Shown: positions 16,128-25,409 of the stretch, one piece after another
Position numbering within the stretch: the stretch's first letter is position 1
Layout of the letters: the number at the start of each line of letters is the position of its first letter
Assembly (NCBI RefSeq): GCF_016862195.1
Contig: NZ_BOMM01000035.1
Coordinates: forward strand, 62,001-126,000
DNA from: Paractinoplanes ferrugineus
GTDB lineage: Bacteria; Actinomycetota; Actinomycetes; Mycobacteriales; Micromonosporaceae
DNA: 64,000 nt
Direction: 5' to 3'
Translations under genes and position numbers: made by a program
The notes under the pieces: generated by a model
Seen by the model: only the letters and a program-made list of their open reading frames with translations
The model's database searches: none
What the model was told of the DNA's origin: nothing

Positions 16128-18620
16128 ATGCGTCCAGGACGTATGTGTTCGCTCATTCTCGCCGGCACGCTCGGGATCGGGGCGGGTGGTCTCGGCAGCG
16201 CGCCGGCCTTCGCCGCGGCCGGCGGGCCGACCGGGCTCACCACCGCCGACCAGGCCTGCGCCACCGCCGCACCCGGTCCTTATCTGAGTCCCACCCGGCT
16301 CAACGACGCGCAGGCCGTCCTGCTGCGCGGCAACTACGACACAGCGGTCTGGGGCGCCGAGCCGACCGCCGACTTCCAGGTCTGGGACACCGCCCACCCC
16401 GACGCGCCGCAGGACTGGAGCGAACGGGCGGGTGCGTCGAACGGCAAGCTCCTGGTCCAGCTCGAGGACCCGGCACGACAGCTCGACGGAGTCACGTACG
16501 CCTGGAAGGTCCGGGTCGTCGCCGGCTCCGACACCTCGCCGTGGAGCGACACCTGCTACTACACGGTCGACCGCACGGGCGGCGAGGCACCGGCCGTCTC
16601 CTCGGCCGACTACCCGGCCGGTGACAGCGCCCACGGGGAGATCGGCACCGCCGGCTCGTTCACCTTCACGCCGGCCGCCGACGACACCGTCAGCTACACC
16701 TACATGTTCTGGGACAGTGTGGACTCCGGCTCCACCACCGGGTGGCAGAACGTCCAGGCCGGTGCGGTCGGCGGGCCGGCGACGATCAGCTGGAAGCCGC
16801 GGACCGCCGGCTCCACCTCACTGTCGGTGCGCGCGATCGACCGGGCGGGCAACTACTCCGAGCAGCAGTACTACGCCTTCAACGTGCGCGAGACGCGGCC
16901 CAGCGTCTTCTCCGCCGCTTACCAGAACTCCGAGGGCTACGGCGACCTGAAATACAACGTCGGGGTGCCGGGCCAGTTCGACTTCTCGGCGAACATCGCG
17001 GACACCACGTCGTTCGCCTGGCACATCGACCAGGACGGTCCCGCCGGCACCGCCGACGCCGACGCCGACGGCCGGGCCAGTGCGCTTATCGCGCCGACCA
17101 AACCAGGGCACCAGACCCTTTACGTACGCAACGTGACCCGCGACGGTGCGCCGCATCCGGAGCAGGCCTACCCGTTCTACGTCGACAATGGACCGGCCGT
17201 CACCGGTGACATCGACCGCGGCGTGATCATCGGGTCGTCGCTCCGCTTCCACCTCGAGCCGCGCACCGGCAACGTGACCTCGTACGTCTACTGGAACGTC
17301 GGTGGCGACTCGTCGGAGTCGGCCAAGACCACGATCCCGGCCGCCGCCGACGGCTCGGCCGAGCTGACCTGGACGGCCGACAACACCAACCAGCACACGA
17401 TCGGCGTACGGGTGCAGGCCCGCAGCGCCGACGGCACCCTCTCCGAGTCGCGCTGGCTGTCGATGAGCGTCTGGGGAGCCGCTCCGACGGTCACCCGCTC
17501 CGGCGGTGACGTGGTCGGCACGACCGCCACCTTCACCGCACGCACCGAGATGGCGAACCCGACCGAGTACGAAGCGGTCCTGAACAACGACGCCACGACG
17601 AAGCAGATCGTGCCCGCCGCCGCGGACGGCACCGCGACGTTCAAGTTCACGGTGACCAAGGCGCAGTACACGTACGTCAGTGTGATCGCTCGGAACGCCG
17701 CGGGTGTGCGCACCGACTCTGGTGGCACGTCCTGGTCGGTGACCAACGGCCCGGTGGTCACCTCGACCGACTTCCCGGCCCGCGGCTCCGGTCACATCGC
17801 CCCGGGTAAGTTCACCTTCAAGGCCCAGCAGGCCGAGGCGACCAAGTTCGTCTACTCGATCGACAGCACCGACGTCTACAACGCCGAGGTCGCGGTCGGC
17901 CCCGCCGGCACGGCCGAGGTGACGTGGACGCCGACCACCTCGGGCTACTTCAACCTGCACGTGACCAGCAGGACCGCGGCCGGCGCGCGCTCGTCGGAGA
18001 CGTATTACAGCTTCTACGTCGAGGCCGACCCGGTGACTGTCACGTCGGTGTCGCCGAGCACTGTGGAGACCGGCGGAGTCCGCACCCTTCACATCACCGG
18101 CTCGGGCTTCAACACGGGCAACTACGTCGCGGTGCACACGGCTGACGGCAACTACCTCAGCGGCACGATCACCGGGGTGTCCGCCGATCGGCGGACCCTC
18201 ACCGCCACCGTCGACCTGACCTATGCGGTGACCGGCCCGGCCTCGGTCGACGTCCAGCCCGACGGTTACAACTCGGCGGTCCGGCTCGCCAACGCGTTCA
18301 CGGTGATCGCTCAGCCGGCCCTCAAGGCGACCGTCGCGCCGGTCATCAGCGGCACCGCGGTGGTCGGGTCCAAGCTGAAGTCGTCGACCGGCACCTGGGA
18401 TCCGCGGAACGCGACCTTCACGTTCCAGTGGACGGCGAGTGGCAACCCGATCAGCGGCGCGACCAAGGCGACCTACCTGGTGCGGCCGAGCGACCTCGGC
18501 AAGAAGCTGTCGGTCTCGGTCACCGCGACCCGGGCCGGCTACACCTCGGCCACGGCCAAGTCGGCGGCCACGGGCGCGGTCACCAAGGGCCACGCCCCGG
18601 TCGGCCCCGTCCGGAAATAG
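16128..18620 (+). CDS. Large secreted multidomain protein (Ig/Fn3-like repeats and IPT/TIG domain)
   Basis: An 830-residue exported protein. Start ATG 16128 follows GGGG by 6 nt; the signal peptide covers residues 1-30 (RPGRMCSLILAGTLGIGAGG, AFAA). Several ~90-residue Fn3-like or bacterial Ig-like modules follow, each with W-K or W-T strands (YAWKVRVV, ATISWKPR, AELTWTA). Near residues 635-730 an IPT/TIG-type module begins VTSVSPSTVETGGVRTLHI. The last ~90 residues match the widespread secreted-protein repeat PVISGTAVVGSKLKSSTGTW. It probably forms a rod-like surface or adhesion protein. Function is inferred from architecture only. Confidence 0.78.
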   Translation: MRPGRMCSLILAGTLGIGAGGLGSAPAFAAAGGPTGLTTADQACATAAPGPYLSPTRLNDAQAVLLRGNYDTAVWGAEPTADFQVWDTAHPDAPQDWSERAGASNGKLLVQLEDPARQLDGVTYAWKVRVVAGSDTSPWSDTCYYTVDRTGGEAPAVSSADYPAGDSAHGEIGTAGSFTFTPAADDTVSYTYMFWDSVDSGSTTGWQNVQAGAVGGPATISWKPRTAGSTSLSVRAIDRAGNYSEQQYYAFNVRETRPSVFSAAYQNSEGYGDLKYNVGVPGQFDFSANIADTTSFAWHIDQDGPAGTADADADGRASALIAPTKPGHQTLYVRNVTRDGAPHPEQAYPFYVDNGPAVTGDIDRGVIIGSSLRFHLEPRTGNVTSYVYWNVGGDSSESAKTTIPAAADGSAELTWTADNTNQHTIGVRVQARSADGTLSESRWLSMSVWGAAPTVTRSGGDVVGTTATFTARTEMANPTEYEAVLNNDATTKQIVPAAADGTATFKFTVTKAQYTYVSVIARNAAGVRTDSGGTSWSVTNGPVVTSTDFPARGSGHIAPGKFTFKAQQAEATKFVYSIDSTDVYNAEVAVGPAGTAEVTWTPTTSGYFNLHVTSRTAAGARSSETYYSFYVEADPVTVTSVSPSTVETGGVRTLHITGSGFNTGNYVAVHTADGNYLSGTITGVSADRRTLTATVDLTYAVTGPASVDVQPDGYNSAVRLANAFTVIAQPALKATVAPVISGTAVVGSKLKSSTGTWDPRNATFTFQWTASGNPISGATKATYLVRPSDLGKKLSVSVTATRAGYTSATAKSAATGAVTKGHAPVGPVRK

Positions 18621-18624
18621 TCAC

Positions 18625-18655
18625 GCGGCCGCCCCGGGGACACCGGGGCGGCCGC
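18625..18655. terminator. Bidirectional terminator
   Basis: GCGGCCGCCCCGG / CCGGGGCGGCCGC, a perfect 13-bp stem with a short loop, between the convergent large secreted protein and WD40 genes. Confidence 0.85.
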
Positions 18656-18660
18656 GCTCG

Positions 18661-19839
18661 TCAGGCAAGCTTCCTCGGCAGACGCCACAGCCGGGCCTCG
18701 TCGTCCTTGCCGGCGGTGATCAGGCGTTTGCTGTCCGGAGTGATGCGCAGGGCCCAGACCGGCCCCTCGTGTCCGGCCAGCGGTTCGCCGACGGCACTTC
18801 CGGTCTCCGGGTTCCACAGCCGTACGGTCCCGTCGTCACTGCCGGTGGCCAGCAGCTTTCCGTTCGGGCTGAAGCGCATGGCGCGTACCGGGCCGGTGTG
18901 GCCGACCAGGGGCGCGACGGCCGGCTGACGGGTCAGTACGTCCCACAACCGGACCGTGTTGTCGCCGCCGGACGAGGTGGCCAGGAGCGTTCCGTCGAGG
19001 CTGAACGTGAGGGCGTACACCGGGGCGGCGCTGCCGGTCAGCGGTGCACCCGCGAGTTCGCCGGTGGCCACGTCCCACAGCCGGACCACGCTGCCGCCGT
19101 CGGAGGTGGCCAACAGTTGCGCGTCGGGGCTGAAGCTCATCGCGTACACCGGACCGGGGTCGGCGATCAGCGCGTCGCCGACCGCCTGGCCGGTGCGGGT
19201 GTCCCACAGCCGCACGGTGTTGTCGGTCCCGGCCGTCGCCAGGTGCCGTCCGTCCGGGCTGAACACGACCGAGCCCACCGCGCCGACGTGGCCGGTCAGG
19301 GCGCGCACCAGGGCCCCGGTCGCGGAGTCCCACAGCCGGATCGTGCCGTCGATCCCGGCCGCGGCCACGAGCTGCCCGGTCGGGCTGAAAGTCACCGACC
19401 GTACCGCCCCGACCGGGCCGGCCAGGGGCCGCCCGGACCGCTGCCCGGTGGCGGCGTCCCACAGCGACACCTCGCGGTCGCCGGCCACCGCCAGCACCTC
19501 GCCGTCCGGGCTGTAGTTGATGGAATGGATCGGTGCGACCTGGCCCCCGAACGGCCGGCTGACCCGGAGCCCGGTGGCGGTGTTCCACTGCCGCACCGAC
19601 CCGTCGCTGACGGTGGCGAACACCTTGCCGTCCGGGCGCACGGCGATGATGCCGTTCATGCCCGGCACGACGCTCCGGTTACCGGCCTCGCTCCGGTTCT
19701 CCGCGGCGAAACCGGCCCGCGGGTTGGCGAGCCCGGTCGCGATGCCGGTGAAGGCGAGCAGCCCGATCAACGCCACGGCGAGGGCCGACCCACCGCGGCG
19801 CCGGTGGCCGCCGTTCGTGTAGTCACTCTTGGTAGTCAC
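18661..19839 (-). CDS. Membrane-anchored WD40 beta-propeller protein
   Basis: About 392 residues from GTG 19839; the frame is open to 19923 and the start is uncertain because neither site has a good RBS. An Arg-rich stretch is followed by one hydrophobic segment (GSALAVALIGLLAFTGIATG), a membrane anchor or uncleaved signal. From residue ~60 on there are eight WD40 blades, each ending VRLWD-like (VSLWD, IRLWD, VRLWD, VRLWN, ARLWR), enough for a closed propeller. Actinomycetes often carry such propellers fused to kinases; here no kinase domain is present, so it is a stand-alone scaffold, probably displayed outside the membrane. Confidence 0.8.
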   Translation of the reverse strand: MTTKSDYTNGGHRRRGGSALAVALIGLLAFTGIATGLANPRAGFAAENRSEAGNRSVVPGMNGIIAVRPDGKVFATVSDGSVRQWNTATGLRVSRPFGGQVAPIHSINYSPDGEVLAVAGDREVSLWDAATGQRSGRPLAGPVGAVRSVTFSPTGQLVAAAGIDGTIRLWDSATGALVRALTGHVGAVGSVVFSPDGRHLATAGTDNTVRLWDTRTGQAVGDALIADPGPVYAMSFSPDAQLLATSDGGSVVRLWDVATGELAGAPLTGSAAPVYALTFSLDGTLLATSSGGDNTVRLWDVLTRQPAVAPLVGHTGPVRAMRFSPNGKLLATGSDDGTVRLWNPETGSAVGEPLAGHEGPVWALRITPDSKRLITAGKDDEARLWRLPRKLA

Positions 19840-19891
19840 ATCGGCACCGTAAGGTCCCGATCCGTGCTCGTTCAGCCCGTTCGCCCCGGGT

Positions 19892-20587
19892 TCATCCGGC
19901 CGGGTTCGCCCGGTAGGTGGCAAAGTCGACGGCTGTGTACCGCATAGTCGATGCGGGTGTTCCGGCCAGCCATTGCGGATACCACGTGTTGAGGTACAAG
20001 TTCATCCGCTCGCGAGGCACTCCGTCGTCCCACGCCTGAACGAGCTCATCATCGACGTAGAACTCCACGCCGGTCCGGGTCTGGGCAATTCCGTACAGGT
20101 GGAAATCCGCTGTCGGGTCGAACGGCAGCGCCTGCTCACTGGTGTGCGTCAACGCGCCGTCCGCATAGGTCGAGAAGCGGATCCGGCCGGCCGGCTGGTT
20201 GAAGAGCTCGATATCGATCTCGTGCGCCAGGTCGGGGGGCGCGTAAAGGAACAGTCCGGTCACCGAGGTAGGGGCATCGGCCAACTTCATCCGGGCTTCG
20301 AACACTCCCGCGCCCACCGGGGTGACGGTCTTCATCTCGGCGCCGCCGAGCGTCCCGCCCGGCATCCTCAGGCGCAGCTCACCGCCCCGGACCTCGACGT
20401 TTGCCGGGTCCATCACACTTCGTCCGAGAGGGTGGCGCTTGCCGGCCGTCCAGAGAGCTGCATCCATTGAATCGAATTCGTCTTTGAATTGCATCGATGG
20501 CGATTCGTTGGGCCAGAAGTAATGAGCGCCGGTAGCGGCCAGAAAGATGATCACAAGGGAAGCTGAAATCCTTTTTGCCCGCCGCAT
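19892..20587 (-). CDS. Secreted GH16-family glycoside hydrolase
   Basis: A 231-residue protein with an N-terminal signal or anchor (RRAKRISASLVIIFLAATGA). The concanavalin-like beta-jelly-roll carries the GH16 catalytic signature in HEIDIELF: Glu123 nucleophile, Asp125 and Glu127 acid/base. Upstream strands (MKTVTPVGAGVFEARMKL) and the late FYVDDELVQAW fit GH16. Family members cut beta-1,3(4)-glucans, agars or galactans or transglycosylate; the target is unknown. ATG 20587 is chosen because the longer frame adds a non-signal-like head. It is divergent to the SDR-GT2 pair, so it may trim the polysaccharide made by that pair (inference). Confidence 0.82.
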   Translation of the reverse strand: MRRAKRISASLVIIFLAATGAHYFWPNESPSMQFKDEFDSMDAALWTAGKRHPLGRSVMDPANVEVRGGELRLRMPGGTLGGAEMKTVTPVGAGVFEARMKLADAPTSVTGLFLYAPPDLAHEIDIELFNQPAGRIRFSTYADGALTHTSEQALPFDPTADFHLYGIAQTRTGVEFYVDDELVQAWDDGVPRERMNLYLNTWYPQWLAGTPASTMRYTAVDFATYRANPAG

Positions 20588-20795
20588 GACTGCGAGCGTA
20601 CAGCTACTTCCTGCGTTTCGTCCGTGCGTACGTGCCCGCTGATCGGACACCACGCCGGATGGCGAGAATCGCCCGGATCATCATCAGAACGGGGTCGACC
20701 GAAAGTCCCTAAGCGCGCCGGAGGGCTTGCTATCGGTGGGTGCGCGGATATTGTTTCCCCGCACCTTGGAAAACTATTCTGCTCAGGAGCCTTCT

Positions 20796-21889
<1,094 letters not shown>

Positions 21890-21893
<4 letters not shown>

Positions 21894-23089
21894 TGGCGAT
21901 GACAGCCGGCTGGTTCTTGTCGCTGTTGCTCATTCCGTTGGCTTGGCTCCTGATCGACGGGATCGGCGGGTTGCGGGCCCGGCATTCCGCCGCTTCCGCC
22001 GTCGGCACCGACGAGTTCCACGACTTCGCTGTCCTCGTCCCGATCTACGGAAACATCAAGTACCTCGAGAACGTCGACTACCTGGCCCGCTATGGCCGGC
22101 GCGTGGTCCTTTGCACCACGACCGGAGAGTCGCCCGAGTTCGAGGAAGCCCTGTCCTGGATAGCGCGGCGACACGACTTCCGCATTTTCCGCGCGCTCGC
22201 TGACAACTCGTCCACGCCGGGAAACAAACGGGCAACCGGTGGCACGGTCCGGGACACCGTGATCCGGGCGGTGCTCCCCACCATCGACGAGGCATACGTC
22301 GTATGCCTCGACGCCGACACGACCACAAGTCAACCCCTGGAGATCCTGGTCGGGGCCCTGCGACGCCGTGGACTCGACCTCGCCTCTATCCGCCTTGTCC
22401 CGTCCAACCGCCACAAGTCACTACTGACCCGGTTCCAAGCACACGAGTACCGCCTCGCTATGAAGCTGCGGGTCATTGCCCCCTGGCTGGTCTCGGGCGC
22501 GTGCCATGCCGCTCGCACCCCCGCGCTCCACGGCGTCATGAACAACCACTCGATGTTCTTCCAGGGCAACGACGTCGAGACCGGAGTGCTGGCCGGAGCC
22601 ATGGGCCTGCGGGTCGGGCACGTCCCGTTCGAGGTTCCCACCCGGGTCCCGGAAACACTCAAGGACTGGTGGCGGCAGCATCTGGCCTGGGCCGGCGGTG
22701 AGTTCCGGCTGTTCGTCATCAATGCTCACGTCGGCTTCCGGCACCCGTTCTTCTGGTGCTACGGCCTCGTGGTCACCCTCGCCATGCTGCCGCTGCGGCT
22801 GCTTGCCTTGGGCCAAGGACATGTCGGCGTCATCGGCGGGGTCATCGCTCTGTACGTCGTCCTCAGCGCCTACCTGCACTGGTCCCACCGGGACTACGCA
22901 CTGCTGCTGATGCCGTTCTACGCGGCTTTCATCAGCATCGTCATGGTTCCCCTGGGGCTCGTGTCCTACGTTCTGATGGCGCACCGCGGCCGCAACGCCG
23001 GGCTCATCCGGCTGCCTGACGCCCGTAGCGCCGCTCCGCCCGGCGAACTGGTCGACACCGGCCCACGCTCGGCTCTTGAGTACCGATAA
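21890..23089 (+). CDS. Membrane-bound GT2 glycosyltransferase (processive type)
   Basis: A 399-residue protein starting at ATG 21890 within the SDR stop. One N-terminal membrane segment (GWFLSLLLIPLAWLLID), then a GT-A fold: FAVLVPIYGN, the donor-binding CLDADTT (DxD-like), an acceptor-side QGNDVETG and a WWRQHLAW block equivalent to the Q/RxxRW motif of cellulose and hyaluronan synthases. Three or four membrane helices follow (YGLVVTLAMLPLRLLALG onward). This architecture polymerises and extrudes sugar chains. With the upstream SDR it probably makes an exopolysaccharide; the sugar is unknown. A hairpin 37 nt after the stop also forms the left edge of the repeated leader element. Confidence 0.82.
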
Positions 23090-23115
23090 CCCGGGGCCGC
23101 ACTCGACCGGCCTGC

Positions 23116-23340
23116 TCAAGAACGAGGGCCCCGGCGCGGAAAGCGCCGGGGCCCGGGGTTTACGGGTTCAATACACCATCTACCGACAGGTTCGTCGGGT
23201 TCTCTTTTCCACACTGCGTCGCTAGCAGCGACGGCGAGTGCGAGGATCGCATATGCGTGACCGGAGACCACCTCACAATTCGATGGGACCTCGGTGTCCG
23301 CCCCAGAAATCGTCTTACATTCTGATGGCGGGCGATCCAA
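23116..23340 (-). CDS. Short ORF of leader element copy 1
   Basis: A 74-codon frame from TTG 23340, with GGGAGGG 10 nt upstream. Its first half matches the copy 2 ORF (DRPPSE, G-x-DT-x-V, EVVSGHAYAILA), with silent third-base differences, while the C-termini differ by frame. It reads through the hairpin (PGPRRFPRRGPRS). This could be a leader peptide or a small protein; the family is unknown to me. Confidence 0.4.
   Translation of the reverse strand: MDRPPSECKTISGADTEVPSNCEVVSGHAYAILALAVAASDAVWKREPDEPVGRWCIEPVNPGPRRFPRRGPRS
23126..23154. terminator. GC-rich hairpin ending copy 1 (and the GT2 transcript)
   Basis: GGGCCCCGGCGC / GCGCCGGGGCCC, a perfect 12-bp stem with a 5-nt loop. On the plus strand it sits 37 nt after the GT2 stop and is followed by GGGGTTT; on the minus strand it ends the leader element but lacks a strong T run. 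Confidence 0.7.
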
Positions 23341-23666
23341 CGGCGCTAAACCCTCCCTTTCCTCTGTATTCCATTACTACGGTGGAAACCACCGCCGGTG
23401 TCGGAGCCCCACGCGACTTCATGGCCCCGCCCACGTGCGACGGATCTTCTTGCATCAGACGGAGCCCCGAACCTGCATCGGCCCCACCTGCGGTGCCCTG
23501 ACCTGGAATTACGTCAAGGTCTTGACTGCACTTGCACTTGCCGTGTTGCTTGCGGCGAGGTCGTTCCGCCGCAGGTGCCGAGCGAGCCACGAGAACTTCC
23601 GGGCCCTGCTTGACGCTCGGCCTGTCACGTCTGCGTTTTCACAGATCTTCCCTGTCAACGGGAGTA

Positions 23667-23695
23667 ACACTACCCAGCGGAGCCAAGAATGTCTA
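23667..23695 (-). promoter_or_regulatory. Conserved promoter of leader element copy 1
   Basis: Minus-strand -35 TAGACA, 17-bp spacer, -10 TAGTGT, the same boxes and spacing as in copy 2. An A/T-rich AGAAAATCTA lies upstream. Fits a housekeeping (HrdB-type) promoter. Confidence 0.6.
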
Positions 23696-23756
23696 GTTCT
23701 TCGAGACTAGATTTTCTGGGCGTCCGGAACGGCATTCGCCGGTGTGGCCGACTCGA

Positions 23757-24629
23757 CTAGACCTTGTCGTACTGCTCCCAGAACTCCCCCCGAAGCTGGT
23801 GCCGCACAGCCTCGCTCAGGTCGGTGCCACCGCGCCGATCCGACAGGTCGGTCAGCAAGGCCTTGTCGATGTCGCGCGGAATCGACGGTTTTCCCGTCGT
23901 CAGCTCCGCCAGCGCCTCCGGGGTGGCGGACCTGCGGAAAGTCGTCAGGACGTTGGTGACCACCGAGTCGATCTGCTCGGCGAGCTCGGCCGGTTCCTCG
24001 TACTTCGCCTTGGCCCGCAGTCGTCCGCCCGGCCCGCCCACCGCGATCGACTGCGCCGTCGGTTGCGTCGGGGGCGGAGACATCTCGACCTTCGTCACCG
24101 TCTGGTCGATGGTGTCCGGAAAGAGAATCTTGAGCCCGTCGGCCGCCCGGATCAGGTGCCGGCTGATGCCGTGCGGCCGGTCCTCCGCGTTGGGAACGGC
24201 GAGGAGAATGACTTGCACGCCGTGCACCTGCGCCTCCTCGACCGCCTCGGTCAGATCGTCGTCCCCGGAGACGAGGATGAAGACGTCGGCGGCTCCGTTG
24301 CGGGCATGCGTCACCAGATCAAGCCCGATCCGCAGGTCGACGCCTTTCTGCTGGCCGTCCACGCCGAACCGGCCGAGCCGCAACTTCACGTTCGGCAGCT
24401 CACCGATGAATTGCTGCAGCGTGTCGGGTACGCCGTCTCTCGCCGAGTCGTACCAATGCACTCGCAGCACCGGCAGCTCGGACAGCGCCTCGGCCTGCTG
24501 GACAAGCGCGTCGATCAGTGGCTCATAGTCGACCTGAATTCCGTTCCGTAGCGACGTTCCTGTCACCCGGACGGCTGTGGCGCTGAGCAGATAACCGACG
24601 TCCACATAAAGGGAGCACCTGGGCCTCAC
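23757..24629 (-). CDS. NYN-domain (PIN-like) putative ribonuclease
   Basis: A 290-residue soluble protein. The first ~165 residues are a NYN domain with the expected acidic cluster: YVDVGYLL (Asp10), GVDLRIGLDLV and LVSGDDDLTEAV; this fold forms a metal-dependent RNase centre related to PIN domains. After a Pro/Gln-rich linker (MSPPPTQPTAQS) there is a C-terminal helical domain of ~80 residues, as in LabA/DUF88-type proteins. It starts at GTG 24629. Target RNA unknown. Its stop is only 22 nt from leader element copy 1 on the same strand, so read-through could place that element in its 3' region. Confidence 0.82.
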   Translation of the reverse strand: MRPRCSLYVDVGYLLSATAVRVTGTSLRNGIQVDYEPLIDALVQQAEALSELPVLRVHWYDSARDGVPDTLQQFIGELPNVKLRLGRFGVDGQQKGVDLRIGLDLVTHARNGAADVFILVSGDDDLTEAVEEAQVHGVQVILLAVPNAEDRPHGISRHLIRAADGLKILFPDTIDQTVTKVEMSPPPTQPTAQSIAVGGPGGRLRAKAKYEEPAELAEQIDSVVTNVLTTFRRSATPEALAELTTGKPSIPRDIDKALLTDLSDRRGGTDLSEAVRHQLRGEFWEQYDKV

Positions 24630-24686
24630 AGTGCACAGGATGCCCTATGCGCGGTGCGCACGACGACGCGGCGGCCGGGCGGGCAG

Positions 24687-25319
24687 TTATCGGAGGCACC
24701 GGCCGACCACGGTTTCGAGGACGTCCTGGGTGATGTCGGGTGGCCACGGGAAGGCGCGGGAGACCAGCCGCTGGTGGATGTAGCCGTGCAGGAAAACCCA
24801 GGTGATGACGGCGTCGGGGTACGGATCGCGCGGCGGATCGCGGCGGCAGGCGCGGATCGCCTCGACGAACACGCTCAGCGCGTCCTGTCCCAGTTCGTTG
24901 ACGACGCGTGGTTCGACGGCTCCACGGTCGATGGCGGCGGTCGCGTCCCACTGGCCGTTGAACATGACGTGGTAACGGCCGGGATGCTGCTGGGCGTAGT
25001 CGAGGTAGGCTCGGCAGACGGCTCGTAGCCGGGTCTCGGGTGGGGCGCTGCCGTGGCCGGCCGCGCTGAGGTGCTCGGTGAGGTCGGCGAACGCCTGCCT
25101 GGCCACGGCGAGCAGGATCGCGTCGATGTCGGCGAAGTGCGCATAGATCGCCGGGGCGCTGACGCCGACGATCCGGGCCAGGCCCCGCAGGGTGAGCCCG
25201 CCGACGCCGCCCTCGTCGACCACGGTGAGGGCGGCCGTCACGATCTGATCGCCGAGCAGGGCTCCAGCGCCACGCGGGTTGCGTACACGTCTCGCGGGGG
25301 TGGTCGGCGGTGTCGTCAT
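24687..25319 (-). CDS. TetR-family regulator
   Basis: A 210-residue repressor. The N-terminal HTH is LTLRGLARIVGVSAPAIYAHF (~45-65), preceded by a basic arm (PARRVRNPRGAG). The C-terminal ligand domain starts near residue 85 (TRLRAVCRAYLDYAQQHPGR), typical of the WHG-type C-terminal domain. ATG 25319 is preferred over the TTG at 25334. It is divergent to an MDR oxidoreductase with two palindromes between the starts, the standard layout for TetR control of the neighbour and itself. Confidence 0.9.
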   Translation of the reverse strand: MTTPPTTPARRVRNPRGAGALLGDQIVTAALTVVDEGGVGGLTLRGLARIVGVSAPAIYAHFADIDAILLAVARQAFADLTEHLSAAGHGSAPPETRLRAVCRAYLDYAQQHPGRYHVMFNGQWDATAAIDRGAVEPRVVNELGQDALSVFVEAIRACRRDPPRDPYPDAVITWVFLHGYIHQRLVSRAFPWPPDITQDVLETVVGRCLR

Positions 25320-25332
25320 GCCCCGATCGTAC

Positions 25333-25368
25333 AAGTTAACTTGACGCCCGTAAATAAACGGCGTTTAC
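25333..25368. promoter_or_regulatory. Candidate TetR operators between divergent genes
   Basis: Two palindromes: AAGTTAACTT (25333-25342) and AAACG-G-CGTTT (25356-25366), the second extendable to GTAAA...TTTAC (25350-25368). The 23-bp centre offset is about two helical turns. They lie between the TetR start (25319) and the oxidoreductase start (25410). Confidence 0.65.
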
Positions 25369-25409
25369 TCATCCGCATGAACCCGCCAGCTCATGAGGGA
25401 AACGAGCAG

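Larger units (their letters stand above)
23116..23735 (-). repeat. Leader element copy 1 (stand-alone): promoter, structured leader, short ORF, hairpin
   Basis: About 620 bp closely resembling 35020-35735. Read on the minus strand it has the promoter at 23695-23667, a conserved stem (CGCTCGGC 23621-23614 with GCCGAGCG 23584-23577), one imperfect 22-bp palindrome (23500-23521), a purine-rich SD with a TTG-started ORF at 23340, and a GC hairpin at 23126-23154. Long blocks are identical to copy 2, others have drifted or carry indels. Unlike copy 2, no regulator gene follows: downstream lies the 3' end of the opposing GT2 gene. It starts 22 nt after the NYN gene stop on the same strand. Confidence 0.75.
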
